Positions 45,370 through 54,364 of a stretch of 64,000 nucleotides of DNA are shown in pieces. Position numbers and translations under genes: made by a program. Location: contig NZ_CP180537.1 of the NCBI RefSeq assembly GCF_047777955.1, positions 186,001 to 250,000 of the forward strand, read 5' to 3'. Below the pieces are notes generated by a model. The model was given only the letters and a program-made list of their open reading frames with translations, had not been told where the DNA came from and did no database searches. Each line of letters starts with the position of its first letter. The first letter of the stretch is position 1. Source of the DNA: Didemnitutus sp047777955. Lineage in GTDB: Bacteria; Verrucomicrobiota; Verrucomicrobiia; Opitutales; Opitutaceae.

Positions 45370-46101
45370 GTGAAACCTGGAAATCTCCTCCTCCTCTGCA
45401 CGCTCGGTTTTGCTCTGTCGATCCCTGCGCGCGCCCAGCACACCCACGCCGACGCCGCACCGGCCCCGGCCGCGAAGACCGCGGCATCCAACACGGCGGA
45501 CGTGCCGATGAGCGCGGAGGCGTTGAAAGCTCTCGCGGTGGCGATGAGCAATCTCGCCGCCGCCCTCGCGAACGACGATCTCGCCGCCTACAGCGCGCTG
45601 CAGCCGACCGTGCGCGGAGCGTTTCACGACTTGGCGGACGTGGATGCCGCCCTCGCAACGGCTCTCTCGGCGAACCTCGCCGATCCGTTGCCACTCCGCT
45701 CCAATCTCGCTGACGCCCGGAAGGAGTTCGGCCGTTTCAGCACCGCCGTGGCAGATGCAGTTCGTGAACGAAAGCTGCTCCGCGCTACGAATCTCCGTCT
45801 CTTCGAGTGCAAAATGGCACCGGAGATCGGGACCGGCCGGTGGTTGCAGTCGGGATCGGTCGCCCAAAACCCCTTCTTCGGTTCCGGGATGCTCAAATGC
45901 GGCACCGAACTCGATCGTCCGGTCGCCAAGGGGTTGCCTGCCGGCCACCCGCCGATCGGACATCTCACGGACGCCGAAAAAGCACGCTATTCCGGAGCGA
46001 ACGCAGCCAAGCCAGCCGGCGATTCCGGATGCGGCGGCTGCGGCATGAGCAAGGAAGCGATGGCGGCCGGTGAACCGTGCGAGCACGACCACAAAAAGTA
46101 A
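45370..46101 (+). CDS. DUF3347-like periplasmic protein (copy 3) with Cys/His tail
   Basis: Translation starts at GTG 45370. The 243-aa product has a signal peptide (LLLLCTLGFALSIPARAQ), a helical part and a DUF3347-type signature in which the first motif is CKMAPEIGTGRWLQSG, then NPFFGSGMLKCG. A longer tail includes GHLTDAEKARY, GCGGCGMSKEAMA and EHDHKK, which probably bind metal. It precedes the CusC-like gene by 4 bp and appears to begin the Cus-type operon. Confidence 0.78.
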   Translation: MKPGNLLLLCTLGFALSIPARAQHTHADAAPAPAAKTAASNTADVPMSAEALKALAVAMSNLAAALANDDLAAYSALQPTVRGAFHDLADVDAALATALSANLADPLPLRSNLADARKEFGRFSTAVADAVRERKLLRATNLRLFECKMAPEIGTGRWLQSGSVAQNPFFGSGMLKCGTELDRPVAKGLPAGHPPIGHLTDAEKARYSGANAAKPAGDSGCGGCGMSKEAMAAGEPCEHDHKK

Positions 46102-46105
46102 GTCC

Positions 46106-47467
46106 ATGAAGAATTTTCGTCCCATTGTCGTCATCGGCGCCTCGAGCCTGGGTGCGCTATCGGTCATCCTCTCGGGGTGTGTCGGAATCGCTGCCCAAGG
46201 CGAAAAGGAAGCCAAGCAGTCCGTCGCCGCGGTCGCGACCGTGCTCGGTGAGGAGGCAACTCCGCCTCAACTGCCCGCCCTTACGCCACAGTCCTCTCAC
46301 GCCGACGCTCTGCGCTACGCCATCCTCAACAGTCCTCGGGTTCGTGCGGCGTATTTCGATTGGGTGCGCGCGGTCGAGCGAATCACCGTCGAACGGTCGT
46401 TGCCTGATCCGCAATTTTCATTCGAGGCGGACATCTCGGACATGATCGCCTCCGCGATGCCGGGGCTGATGCTGGAGTTGCCCGGACCCAAGAAGCTCGC
46501 GATCGCCGGACAGATGGCGGCGGCCGATGCGCAGGTGAAGTATCACGCCCTCACCGCGGAGATCCAGCAGGTGGCCTTCGCCTTCAAGAAAGCCTACTAC
46601 CAACTGTATTTTCTGGACGCCAAGCTCCGCGTGAATCGCGAGACGCTCGAACTCCTCTCCGACCTGGAGAAAATCGCGCGTAAGCAAAACGAGCTGGGCA
46701 AGGTCACGTTGCAGGACGTGCTGCGCGCGCAGATCGAACAAGACCAGATGGCGACCGAGATCACGAATCTCGACGACTCGCGCTCCGCCTTGCTCGCTCA
46801 ATACAAGGCCGCGTTGGGACTCGACCGATCCGCGCCCGATCCCGCGGTGCCGGCACAGTTCGAGACCACTTCGTTGAACATCGACGCCGATCAACTCTGG
46901 GCATCCGCCATCCGTCAGAATCCGAAACTGAAGATCATGTCCGCGGAGATTCGCGTGGCGGAAGCCGCCCTGCGGATGGCAGCGCGCTCGCGCGTGCCGG
47001 ATTTCACGGTGGGCCTGGAAGTCGATCTCAAAGCCACGCCGCTCATGTGGCGGCCGACGGCGGGTGTCACGTTGCCGATCTGGCGCGACAGGATCGCCAG
47101 TGAAATCGCCGCCGCTCAGGCGAACAAGCGCGCGGGTGAGGCGCGGTTGGCCTCCGAGCAGATCATGCTCGCGGTCGAACTCGCGGAGAAGTCCTTCATG
47201 CTGCGCGAGGCGACTCGCAACGTGACGTTGTTCGACGACGCCCTCTTGCCCAAAGCCTCGCAGTCACTGGAGGTCGCCCGGGCGGGTTACCTCTCGGGTC
47301 AGGTGGATTTCTTCAATCTGATAGACGCCTGGAAAACCCAGCTCGATTTTGAGCTGAAGCTCATCGAGGCGAAGACCCAGCGCGAACTCGCGATCGCTGA
47401 ACTCGCCTTGCTGGTCGCCGGAGACGAGCCGGCCGGCTCGCCGCTCACCCCCGCCCGTTCCAACTGA
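46106..47467 (+). CDS. CusC-like outer-membrane efflux lipoprotein
   Basis: From ATG 46106 the 453-aa product has a lipoprotein signal (SLGALSVILSGC) and TolC-family repeats (LRYAILNSPRVRAAYFDWVR, RQNPKLKIMSAEIRVAEAAL). Lipidation fits CusC rather than the CzcC-like proteins elsewhere in the window. Its stop overlaps the start of the CusB-like gene (TGATG). Order C-B-A continues to 52338. Confidence 0.88.
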   Translation: MKNFRPIVVIGASSLGALSVILSGCVGIAAQGEKEAKQSVAAVATVLGEEATPPQLPALTPQSSHADALRYAILNSPRVRAAYFDWVRAVERITVERSLPDPQFSFEADISDMIASAMPGLMLELPGPKKLAIAGQMAAADAQVKYHALTAEIQQVAFAFKKAYYQLYFLDAKLRVNRETLELLSDLEKIARKQNELGKVTLQDVLRAQIEQDQMATEITNLDDSRSALLAQYKAALGLDRSAPDPAVPAQFETTSLNIDADQLWASAIRQNPKLKIMSAEIRVAEAALRMAARSRVPDFTVGLEVDLKATPLMWRPTAGVTLPIWRDRIASEIAAAQANKRAGEARLASEQIMLAVELAEKSFMLREATRNVTLFDDALLPKASQSLEVARAGYLSGQVDFFNLIDAWKTQLDFELKLIEAKTQRELAIAELALLVAGDEPAGSPLTPARSN

Positions 47468-48891
47468 TGAAACCTTTTTCGACCATGCGCTCATTCCTCC
47501 TCATCGCTCTGTTACCGCTGCTGGTGTTCGGCTTTTCAGCCGCAGGTTGCAGCAAGTCGGGCCACGACGCCCACGCTACCGCGCAGAAATACCACTGCCC
47601 GATGCACCCGACCTACGTGAGCGACAAGCCGGGCGATTGCCCAATCTGCAACATGAAGCTCGTGCCGATCAAGGAAGGCGATGCCGCCGCCCCCGTGGCC
47701 GCATCATCGTCTCCGTCCGCCGCGAAGCCCGGACAATACACGTGCCCAATGCACCCGGAGGTCATCAGTGACAAACCCGGCTCGTGCCCGAAGTGCGGCA
47801 TGGATCTGGAAAAGGTTGAAGCCAAGGCGGGTCACGAAGGCCACGCAGCCGCGGCGGTGCCGGGACGGATCGCGATCTCGATCTCGCCGGAAAAGCAGCA
47901 ACTCATCGGACTCACGACCGAGCTCGTAGCCGTGCGCAAGCTGACCCAACCGATTCGCACCACGGCGACGCTCGAACACGATGAGACGCGGCTCGCTCGC
48001 ATTGCGCCACGCTTCGGCGGCTGGATTCGTGAGCTGAAGGTCAACTTCACCGGCGAGCACGTCGAAAAGGGCCAACCGCTGTTCACCGTCTACAGCCCGG
48101 AGCTGCTTTCTGCGGAGAGCGAATACCTGCTCGCTTACCAGCGCTATGCCCAACTGCAGTCGCGAACCGATTCGCCGCAGTTGGAATCGGCCAAGCGTCT
48201 GGTTGATTCGTCGCGTCGCCGGTTAGCCCTGTGGGAAATCGACGAAGAGGAAATTCGCGCTTTGGAACAGTCGGGTGCGCCGCGCGACGAGGTGCTGGTT
48301 CGCTCGCCCGTCTCCGGCCACGTGGTCGCGAAGACCGCCGTGCGCGGCAAGTCTTTCATGCCCGGCGAGACGCTCTACGAAATCGCCGACCTGTCCCATC
48401 TGTGGGTGCGCGCCTACGTCTTCGAGTTCGAGGCTCCGCTCGTCAAACAGGGCCAAGTGGCGCGCGTGACGTTTCCGTATCTCGGCAACCGCACCCTCGA
48501 GAGCAAGGTCAGCTTCCTGTATCCCCACATCGAGACGCAGACCCGGCGCGCGGAGATTCGCCTGGAAATCGAGAACCCGAAACTCGACCTCCGTCCGCAA
48601 ATGTGGGCGAACGTTGAACTCGATGCCGACTCCGGCGAGGTGCTGACCGTCCCGGCCAGCGCCGTCATCGACACCGGCGTCCGCATCGTCGCCTTCGTGA
48701 TGCGGGACGACAACCACCTCGAACCTCGCGAAGTGAAGATCGGCACCCGCAGCGACGACTACTACGAGGTTCTGTCTGGCTTGCACGACGGCGAGAAGGT
48801 CGTCGCCCGCGCCTTGTTCCTCATCGACTCCGAAAGCCAGTTGAAGGCGGCCATCTCGGGCATGGGCGCTGCCGGCGGCCACAATCACTAA
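47467..48891 (+). CDS. CusB-like membrane fusion protein with two heavy-metal-binding motifs
   Basis: The 474-aa product has a lipoprotein-type signal (LLVFGFSAAGC), two heavy-metal-binding segments (HCPMHPTYVSDKPGDCPICN near 39-58 and TCPMHPEVISDKPGSCPKCG near 92-111), a lipoyl half, an alpha-hairpin (LLSAESEYLLAYQRYAQLQS), and barrel and membrane-proximal domains, ending GGHNH. The duplicated CPMHP motif also occurs in the Cu-type ATPase at 19771. It delivers Cu(I) or Ag(I) to, and couples, the CusA-like pump 12 bp downstream. Confidence 0.92.
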   Translation: MKPFSTMRSFLLIALLPLLVFGFSAAGCSKSGHDAHATAQKYHCPMHPTYVSDKPGDCPICNMKLVPIKEGDAAAPVAASSSPSAAKPGQYTCPMHPEVISDKPGSCPKCGMDLEKVEAKAGHEGHAAAAVPGRIAISISPEKQQLIGLTTELVAVRKLTQPIRTTATLEHDETRLARIAPRFGGWIRELKVNFTGEHVEKGQPLFTVYSPELLSAESEYLLAYQRYAQLQSRTDSPQLESAKRLVDSSRRRLALWEIDEEEIRALEQSGAPRDEVLVRSPVSGHVVAKTAVRGKSFMPGETLYEIADLSHLWVRAYVFEFEAPLVKQGQVARVTFPYLGNRTLESKVSFLYPHIETQTRRAEIRLEIENPKLDLRPQMWANVELDADSGEVLTVPASAVIDTGVRIVAFVMRDDNHLEPREVKIGTRSDDYYEVLSGLHDGEKVVARALFLIDSESQLKAAISGMGAAGGHNH

Positions 48892-48903
48892 TCGGCCACT
48901 GCG

Positions 48904-51900
48904 ATGAACGACACTCCCACCCATTTCAAGCCGCACAAGGATTCGCTCATCGAGCGAATTATCGAGTGGAGCGCGCGCAATAAATTCACCGTGTTCATGT
49001 TGGTCGGCGCCCTGTTCGCCGGCGGCATCTTCACGATGCGGAACACGCCGCTCGACGCGATTCCCGACCTGTCGGACGTGCAGGTGATCGTTTTCACCCA
49101 GTGGGAGGGCCGCAGCCCGAACCTGGTCGAGGATCAGGTCACGTATCCAATCGTCACGAAACTCATCAGCGCGCCGCAGGTGCGTGTCGTGCGCGGGTAT
49201 TCGTTCTTCGGCTATTCCTTCGTCTACGTCGTCTTCAAGGACGGCACCGACATTTATTGGGCGCGGTCTCGCGTGCTTGAATACATGCAGTCGCTCACCG
49301 GCTCGTTGCCGAGCGGCGTGACGCCGACGCTCGGGCCGGATGCGACGGGTGTGGGCTGGGGCTTTCAATACGCGCTGGTGGACAAGACGGGTAAGAACGA
49401 CCTCGCCCAACTGCGCTCCTTCCAAGACTGGAACCTTCGCTACTGGATTCAGAGCGTCGAGGGCGTGGCCGAGGTCGCCACCTTCGGCGGGTTTCAGAAG
49501 CAATACCAAGTCGAAATCGACCCGAACAAGCTGCTCGCCTACAATGTGCCAATCAGCCGCGTCGTCTCGGCCATCCGCAGCTCGAACAACGATGTCGGCG
49601 GACGGGAAATGGAGCGATTCGGCACGACCTACGTGGTGCGTGGCCACGGCTATATCAAATCGCTCGAGGATCTCCGACTGGTGGTCGTGGGAGCGGACGC
49701 CAACGGGAATCCAGTGCTGTTGCGCGACGTAGCGCAGAACATCCAGCTCGGGCCGGAAATGCGGCGCGGCGCCGGCGACCTGAACGGCGAAGGCGAGACC
49801 GTAGGCGGCATCGTCGTCGTGCGGTTCGGCCAAAACGTGCTGCAGGTCATCGACCGCATCAAAGCGAAGCTCGAGGACGTGAAAGGCTCGCTGCCACCCG
49901 GCGTGGAAATCGTCACCACCTACGATCGCTCGGATCTCATCAACCGCGCCATCGCCACGCTCACCCGCACCATCATCGAGGAGTCGATCATCGTCGCGCT
50001 CGTCATCATCGTCTTCCTGCTCGATTTCGGTGGAGCGGTGCGCGCCATCGTCACGTTGCCCATCGCCGTGGCCCTGGCCTTCATCCCGATGTATTTCATG
50101 GGGCTCACGGCGAACATCATGTCGCTCGCGGGCATCGCGATCTCGATCGGCGTCATCACCGACGAGGCGGTCGTCATGGTGGAGAACGTCCACAAAAAGC
50201 TGGAACACGCTCCCGGAGGACTGACGCGAAAGCAGCGGCAGGAGATCATCATCGCCGCCTGCAAACAGCTCGGCAAACCGCTGTTCTTTGCCCTGCTCGT
50301 CATCACCGTCAGCTTCATGCCGGTCTTCACCCTGGAGGCACAGGAAGGGCGCCTGTTCAAGCCGCTGGCCTTCACGAAGACCTTCACGATGGCTTGGGCT
50401 GCGTTCCTCTCGGTCACCATCGGGCCTGCGCTCATCGTCCTGATGACGGGCGCGAAGGTGATCCCTGAACACAAGCACCCGATCAGCCGTTTCATTCACC
50501 GGCTCTACTACCCGTGGGTGAGCGCGTTGATGACGCGCCGCCTGCTGTCGATCGGCATCGCCGTCGTGGCGGTAATTTCGTCCGTGCCAATTTTCACCAA
50601 GCTAGGCTCGGAGTTCATGCCGCCGATCGAGGAAGGCACGATCCTCTACATGCCGACGACATTGCCGACGGTCTCCGTTACGGAGGCCACGCGGCTGATG
50701 CAGATTCAGGACAAGGTCATTAAGCAGTTCCCGGAAGTGCTCACGGTCCACGGCAAAGCCGGACGTTCGGAGACCGCCACCGACCCTGCGCCACTCGAAA
50801 TGTTCGAGAGCGTGGTCCAACTCAAGCCGCAGGACGAATGGCGGAAGGTTGCACAAGACCGCTGGTATTCGGGCTGGGCGCCTGACTGGATCAAGTGGGG
50901 GCTGCGGAAAATCTGGCCCGATGTTCGTCCGATGACGAAAGACGAACTGGTGGCGGAAATCGACGAGGCGCTCCAGATTCCCGGCCAAGTGAACGCTTGG
51001 ACGATGCCGATCAAGGCACGCATCGACATGCTGTCCACCGGCGTGCGCACGCCCATTGGCGTCAAAATCTTCGGCACCGATCTCACCGAGATCGGCAAGC
51101 TCGGCGAGCACCTCGAGGCGACCCTGCGTCAGGTCCCGGGCACGCGTAGCGTCTTCTCGGAGCGCACGACGGGCGGCCTCTATCTCGACATCGTGCCGGA
51201 TCGCAAAGCGATCGCGCGCTACGGTCTCAACGTCGAGGACGTGCTGATGCTGGTCGAAACGGCCATCGGCGGCATGGCGATCGACAAGACCATCGAGGGC
51301 CGCGAGCGCTACAGCATCAACGTTCGCTACAGCCGAGAACTGCGCGACGATGTGGAGAAGCTCAAGCGGGTGCTCGTGCCCGTGGCGCAAGCTGCGATGG
51401 CGCCGGAGGGTGAGGAGGGTGCGGGAATGGCTCCGGCGGCAGCTGCAGGCCCCGCCGCCACCAGGACCGCGCAAATCCCGCTCGGTCAGTTGGTGGAGAT
51501 CAAGACCACCAGCGGCGCTCCGCTGATCAAGAACGAGAACGGTGCGCTCACCGGTTGGGTCTACATCGACATGACCGGCCGCGACATTGGCGGCTACGTT
51601 GCGGAAGCGAAACAGATCGTGCGCGACAAGATCGAGAAGGCCGGTCTGTTGCCCGCCGGCTACCGCATCGAGTGGACGGGCCAATACGAATACATGCTCC
51701 GCGTGAAGGAGCGCCTGAAGGTCGTCATTCCCATCACGCTCGCACTCATCTTCGTGCTGCTCTTCATGAATTTTAAGAGCATTCCCGAAACGTTCATCAT
51801 CCTGCTTTCCATCCCGTTCGCGATGACCGGAAGCATCTGGTTCCTCTGGATGATGAACTACAACCTGAGCATCGCCGTCTGGGTAGGCATCATCGCGTTG

Positions 51901-52338
51901 TCGGGCTTGGCCGCTCAGACCGGCACGGTGATGATCATCTACCTCGATGAGGCCTTCCACGCCTACCAAAAGGCGGGGAAGATGAACAACCAGCACGACC
52001 TGTTCGAGGCGATCACCTACGGCGCAGTGCAGCGCGTCCGGCCAAAGCTCATGACGGTCTGCATGATCACGCTCGGCTTGGTGCCTGCCTTGTGGGCGCA
52101 CGGTGCCGGCGCGGAAGCGATCCAGCGTATCGCGGCCCCGATGATCGGCGGCCTCGTCACCTCAACCATCCTGACGCTCGAAATCGTCCCAGCCATCTAC
52201 TCGCTGTGGCGCGGTCGCCAGGTCGAATGGATCAAGGGCCCCAAACCGAAGAAGAAGAGCTGGGACGAACTGAGTGAGATCTTCGTGGAGATCGAAAAGA
52301 AGGAACACGAAGTAGAAATCGCGAAGCACACCGCGTGA
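48904..52338 (+). CDS. cusA: CusA-like Cu/Ag HME-RND efflux pump
   Basis: This 1144-aa pump begins like CusA (NTPLDAIPDLSDVQVIVFTQ, GTDIYWARSRVLEYMQSL, LGPDATGVGWGFQYALVD). Candidate Met residues of the copper relay are present in EEGTILYMPTTLP, TVSVTEATRLMQIQ and RIDMLSTGVRTP, matching the three-Met site of E. coli CusA by position. An insert of about 100 residues relative to E. coli CusA includes KWGLRKIWPDVRPM and an Ala/Gly-rich loop (GAGMAPAAAAGPAATRTAQI). It exports Cu(I)/Ag(I) from the periplasm and perhaps the cytoplasm through the C-B-A complex encoded upstream. Confidence 0.93.
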   Translation: MNDTPTHFKPHKDSLIERIIEWSARNKFTVFMLVGALFAGGIFTMRNTPLDAIPDLSDVQVIVFTQWEGRSPNLVEDQVTYPIVTKLISAPQVRVVRGYSFFGYSFVYVVFKDGTDIYWARSRVLEYMQSLTGSLPSGVTPTLGPDATGVGWGFQYALVDKTGKNDLAQLRSFQDWNLRYWIQSVEGVAEVATFGGFQKQYQVEIDPNKLLAYNVPISRVVSAIRSSNNDVGGREMERFGTTYVVRGHGYIKSLEDLRLVVVGADANGNPVLLRDVAQNIQLGPEMRRGAGDLNGEGETVGGIVVVRFGQNVLQVIDRIKAKLEDVKGSLPPGVEIVTTYDRSDLINRAIATLTRTIIEESIIVALVIIVFLLDFGGAVRAIVTLPIAVALAFIPMYFMGLTANIMSLAGIAISIGVITDEAVVMVENVHKKLEHAPGGLTRKQRQEIIIAACKQLGKPLFFALLVITVSFMPVFTLEAQEGRLFKPLAFTKTFTMAWAAFLSVTIGPALIVLMTGAKVIPEHKHPISRFIHRLYYPWVSALMTRRLLSIGIAVVAVISSVPIFTKLGSEFMPPIEEGTILYMPTTLPTVSVTEATRLMQIQDKVIKQFPEVLTVHGKAGRSETATDPAPLEMFESVVQLKPQDEWRKVAQDRWYSGWAPDWIKWGLRKIWPDVRPMTKDELVAEIDEALQIPGQVNAWTMPIKARIDMLSTGVRTPIGVKIFGTDLTEIGKLGEHLEATLRQVPGTRSVFSERTTGGLYLDIVPDRKAIARYGLNVEDVLMLVETAIGGMAIDKTIEGRERYSINVRYSRELRDDVEKLKRVLVPVAQAAMAPEGEEGAGMAPAAAAGPAATRTAQIPLGQLVEIKTTSGAPLIKNENGALTGWVYIDMTGRDIGGYVAEAKQIVRDKIEKAGLLPAGYRIEWTGQYEYMLRVKERLKVVIPITLALIFVLLFMNFKSIPETFIILLSIPFAMTGSIWFLWMMNYNLSIAVWVGIIALSGLAAQTGTVMIIYLDEAFHAYQKAGKMNNQHDLFEAITYGAVQRVRPKLMTVCMITLGLVPALWAHGAGAEAIQRIAAPMIGGLVTSTILTLEIVPAIYSLWRGRQVEWIKGPKPKKKSWDELSEIFVEIEKKEHEVEIAKHTA

Positions 52339-52375
52339 CCCAACCAGCGGCGCGCCCGAGCGCCCGACACCTCCG

Positions 52376-52606
52376 ATGAACCTCGACGAACGCTCCGAAG
52401 ACAAGTGCGTGGTCTGCGAGAAGGACGTGACGGGCGTTGCGGGCACAGCGCACGTCTATCGGGACGGCCGGCGGTTTTCGCTCTGCTGCCCCACGTGCCT
52501 GCAGATGTTCCAGCGTGCGCCGGATCGCTTCACCAGCGGGGAGCACCCGCGCACCGTCGTCGAGGAGCTCCTGCGGGACCTCGATTGGAAGGAGTCGAAA
52601 TGGTAA
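52376..52606 (+). CDS. Small TRASH/YHS-like metal-binding protein
   Basis: The 76-aa product has no signal peptide. CVVCEKDV at the start and SLCCPTCLQMFQRAPDRFTS form a treble-clef-type site like TRASH/YHS domains, which bind Cu or other soft metals. It lies 37 bp after the CusA-like gene and overlaps the next tiny gene. A cytosolic copper chaperone or sensor role is inferred. Confidence 0.75.
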   Translation: MNLDERSEDKCVVCEKDVTGVAGTAHVYRDGRRFSLCCPTCLQMFQRAPDRFTSGEHPRTVVEELLRDLDWKESKW

Positions 52607-52776
52607 GCGGTAACAGGCGCACCGATTTCGGTCTATCGCTGCTGCTCCAGCGATGGCGGGTGTCCCCACGCCCACGTCCGAGCTTTTGCGATGAGGTATG
52701 GCGTCGCATCAAAGCACTCCAGCCAGACAAGAAACGCGAGCCGATCGCCAAGCCGTCCCTGCGCGGCCGGCAATGA
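52600..52776 (+). CDS. 58-residue protein of unknown function
   Basis: The ATG at 52600 overlaps the end of the TRASH-like gene by 7 bp and follows a very good Shine-Dalgarno sequence (GGAAGGAG at 52587-52594). The product is basic (RTDFGLSLLLQRWRVSPRPR, FCDEVWRRIKALQPDKKREP) with no membrane helix. It is accepted because of the ribosome-binding site and tight overlap. Function unknown. Confidence 0.55.
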   Translation: MVSGNRRTDFGLSLLLQRWRVSPRPRPSFCDEVWRRIKALQPDKKREPIAKPSLRGRQ

Positions 52777-52790
52777 TTTCACTTTGTCCC

Positions 52791-52931
52791 ATGAAAACAA
52801 AACTGACACGCATCTCGCTCCTTATTTCGGCCCTGCTTGGCCTGGCCTTCTTCTCTGCCTGCCAAGGCGGCTACGGCGGCGGTGGCCACCACCACTCGTC
52901 AATCAAGTCACCCACCGTCAAAGCGGGCTGA
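52791..52931 (+). CDS. Very small lipoprotein
   Basis: From ATG 52791 the 46-aa product has a lipoprotein signal (LLISALLGLAFFSAC) and a mature peptide GGYGGGGHHHSSIKS. Its Gly/His content resembles the tail of the lipoprotein at 26028. It is 14 bp downstream of the 58-residue gene. It is likely a metal-binding envelope peptide. Confidence 0.55.
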   Translation: MKTKLTRISLLISALLGLAFFSACQGGYGGGGHHHSSIKSPTVKAG

Positions 52932-53007
52932 GTGAATTCCTAAACGGCATGCGGACGATGCCGCGCGGGCCTCGTCCGCCACGGGAATCCGTCGCTCGCG
53001 ATTGCCT

Positions 53008-53661
53008 GTGACCACTTTTGCCAACATCCCCCAGTTTGATCCCGCCGTTCCTGCGACCAAGATTTTCTGCATCGGCGGGTCCTGCCTTCGCTCGGCCTTG
53101 GTCCGAATCGCCATGGACAAGACTGTGCCGCGCGGTGTGGCGGTCCATTTTCCGGGAGGAACATCGTCACTCGGCGAAACTTCGATTTGTTCTTCACCAG
53201 AGAACACCGTGCGCCTTCTCAGCGGTGTTGCGCAGAAGTTCATCGCCGCGGGTTACGCCACGCCTGACGGCGACCCATTGGCTTTAATCGACATTGTCAC
53301 ATACCCGCTCTACCTCAGCTTGATCTACGACATTCCGTTGACCGAAGCGGGGACCGAGCTTTTCGCGATCAATCATAACTGGCTGACCGGCGCTTTCCCC
53401 GAATTGCCAACATGTGGCGCGGGAGTGTTGAGCGCATTTCATTTCAACGAGGAGCCGATCGACGATGCACCAACCCACAACATAGTGGTGCCTTCGGACT
53501 TCTCTCCCGGAGCCATTGCGCGCCTCACTGCCTATTTTACGCGCACCGCCGTTCCGCTATTCTGGACCACCCGGAGCAACCCGCAGATGGACGATCGTTA
53601 TCTGTTCGCCGAGCGACAACCGGGCGATGGGCCACCCAACCGACTCCTCGCGGACTCGTGA
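53008..53661 (+). CDS. Protein of unknown function
   Basis: Translation from GTG 53008 gives 217 residues; TTG 53002 and ATG 53116 are alternatives, and there is no clear ribosome-binding site. Sequence is well balanced (KIFCIGGSCLRSALVRIAMD, DIVTYPLYLSLIYDIPLTEA, DDAPTHNIVVPSDFSPGA). No signal peptide or membrane segment is obvious. I do not recognise the family. It interrupts the copper gene run and faces the gene at 53799. Confidence 0.55.
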   Translation: MTTFANIPQFDPAVPATKIFCIGGSCLRSALVRIAMDKTVPRGVAVHFPGGTSSLGETSICSSPENTVRLLSGVAQKFIAAGYATPDGDPLALIDIVTYPLYLSLIYDIPLTEAGTELFAINHNWLTGAFPELPTCGAGVLSAFHFNEEPIDDAPTHNIVVPSDFSPGAIARLTAYFTRTAVPLFWTTRSNPQMDDRYLFAERQPGDGPPNRLLADS

Positions 53662-53769
53662 CCCAGCGGGGCCGATGATCGGCTCACGGTTTCGCACCCC
53701 GGCGGCACGCTGCGGTGATCTCCGCCCGGGCACGTGTCCGAGCGGAGGCGAGACGCTGACTGGCGGACA

Positions 53770-53806
53770 TGAGCCAACCGCTCTCGTGGCTCACCGCGCT
53801 ATTTTT
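53770..53806 (+). terminator. Possible terminator after 53661
   Basis: TGAGCCA (53770-53776) and TGGCTCA (53787-53793) are complementary, and five T follow at 53802-53806. The T-run overlaps the end of the convergent gene at 53799. The gap of 8 bases between stem and T-run weakens the call. Confidence 0.4.
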
Positions 53807-54179
53807 GCGGTGCCGCCTTGGCGATGAACATGCACTCCTCGCCCTTCTCGTTGACGTAGGTCACCTGTCGCTCGACCGATTGGTTTTTCGGCGGACCTCT
53901 GAAGGCGACACGCACCTTCATCTTGCATGAGGGGCACGTCACGGTCGCGCCCTCTTTGCAGTGCTCCATTGCCTCCTCCGGCGAGGCGACCGTCACTTCG
54001 GAGACGGTTTTGCACTCGTTGCAGACGTAGACGATCTTGTCGCCTTTCTTCAATTTCGCGAAGTCCTCGGGCTTACGGAACGTCTGCCAAAGCGTGGAAG
54101 TCTGTCCGGCCAAAGCCGAAGCGGTCAGAAGCAGGCAGGCAGCGCCTGCGAGCACGAAGGAGCGGAGGGGATTTTTCAT
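53799..54179 (-). CDS. Exported zinc-ribbon-like protein
   Basis: The 126-aa product has a signal peptide (FVLAGAACLLLTASALAG) and two CxxC knuckles, YVCNECKTVSEVTV and VTCPSCKMKVRVAF, plus a later Cys in KGEECMFIAK. It is similar in plan to the protein at 44742. It is divergent from the multicopper oxidase at 54365 with 185 bp between them. Family not recognised. Confidence 0.68.
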   Translation of the reverse strand: MKNPLRSFVLAGAACLLLTASALAGQTSTLWQTFRKPEDFAKLKKGDKIVYVCNECKTVSEVTVASPEEAMEHCKEGATVTCPSCKMKVRVAFRGPPKNQSVERQVTYVNEKGEECMFIAKAAPQK

Positions 54180-54364
54180 GGGTTATGCAATGTGCGGATG
54201 CTGAACTGCACCAACTGTGCCAGTGTCGTGCGTCATCGCGAGGCGAAGTTCGGCGGCCACCGGCGCTTTACCTACCCGTTGAGCAGGAGGTTTCGAGAAA
54301 TGAAACAGCTATCAGCGTGCGTGCGCCGCAGTCATCGTTCGTTAAACTGAGACCACTGCCGGTT

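Noticed and set aside
48223..50499. A 758-codon minus-strand frame opposite cusB/cusA
   Set aside because: Antisense shadow of two well-defined genes; composition is dominated by Asp, Arg, His and Val and no domain is visible.
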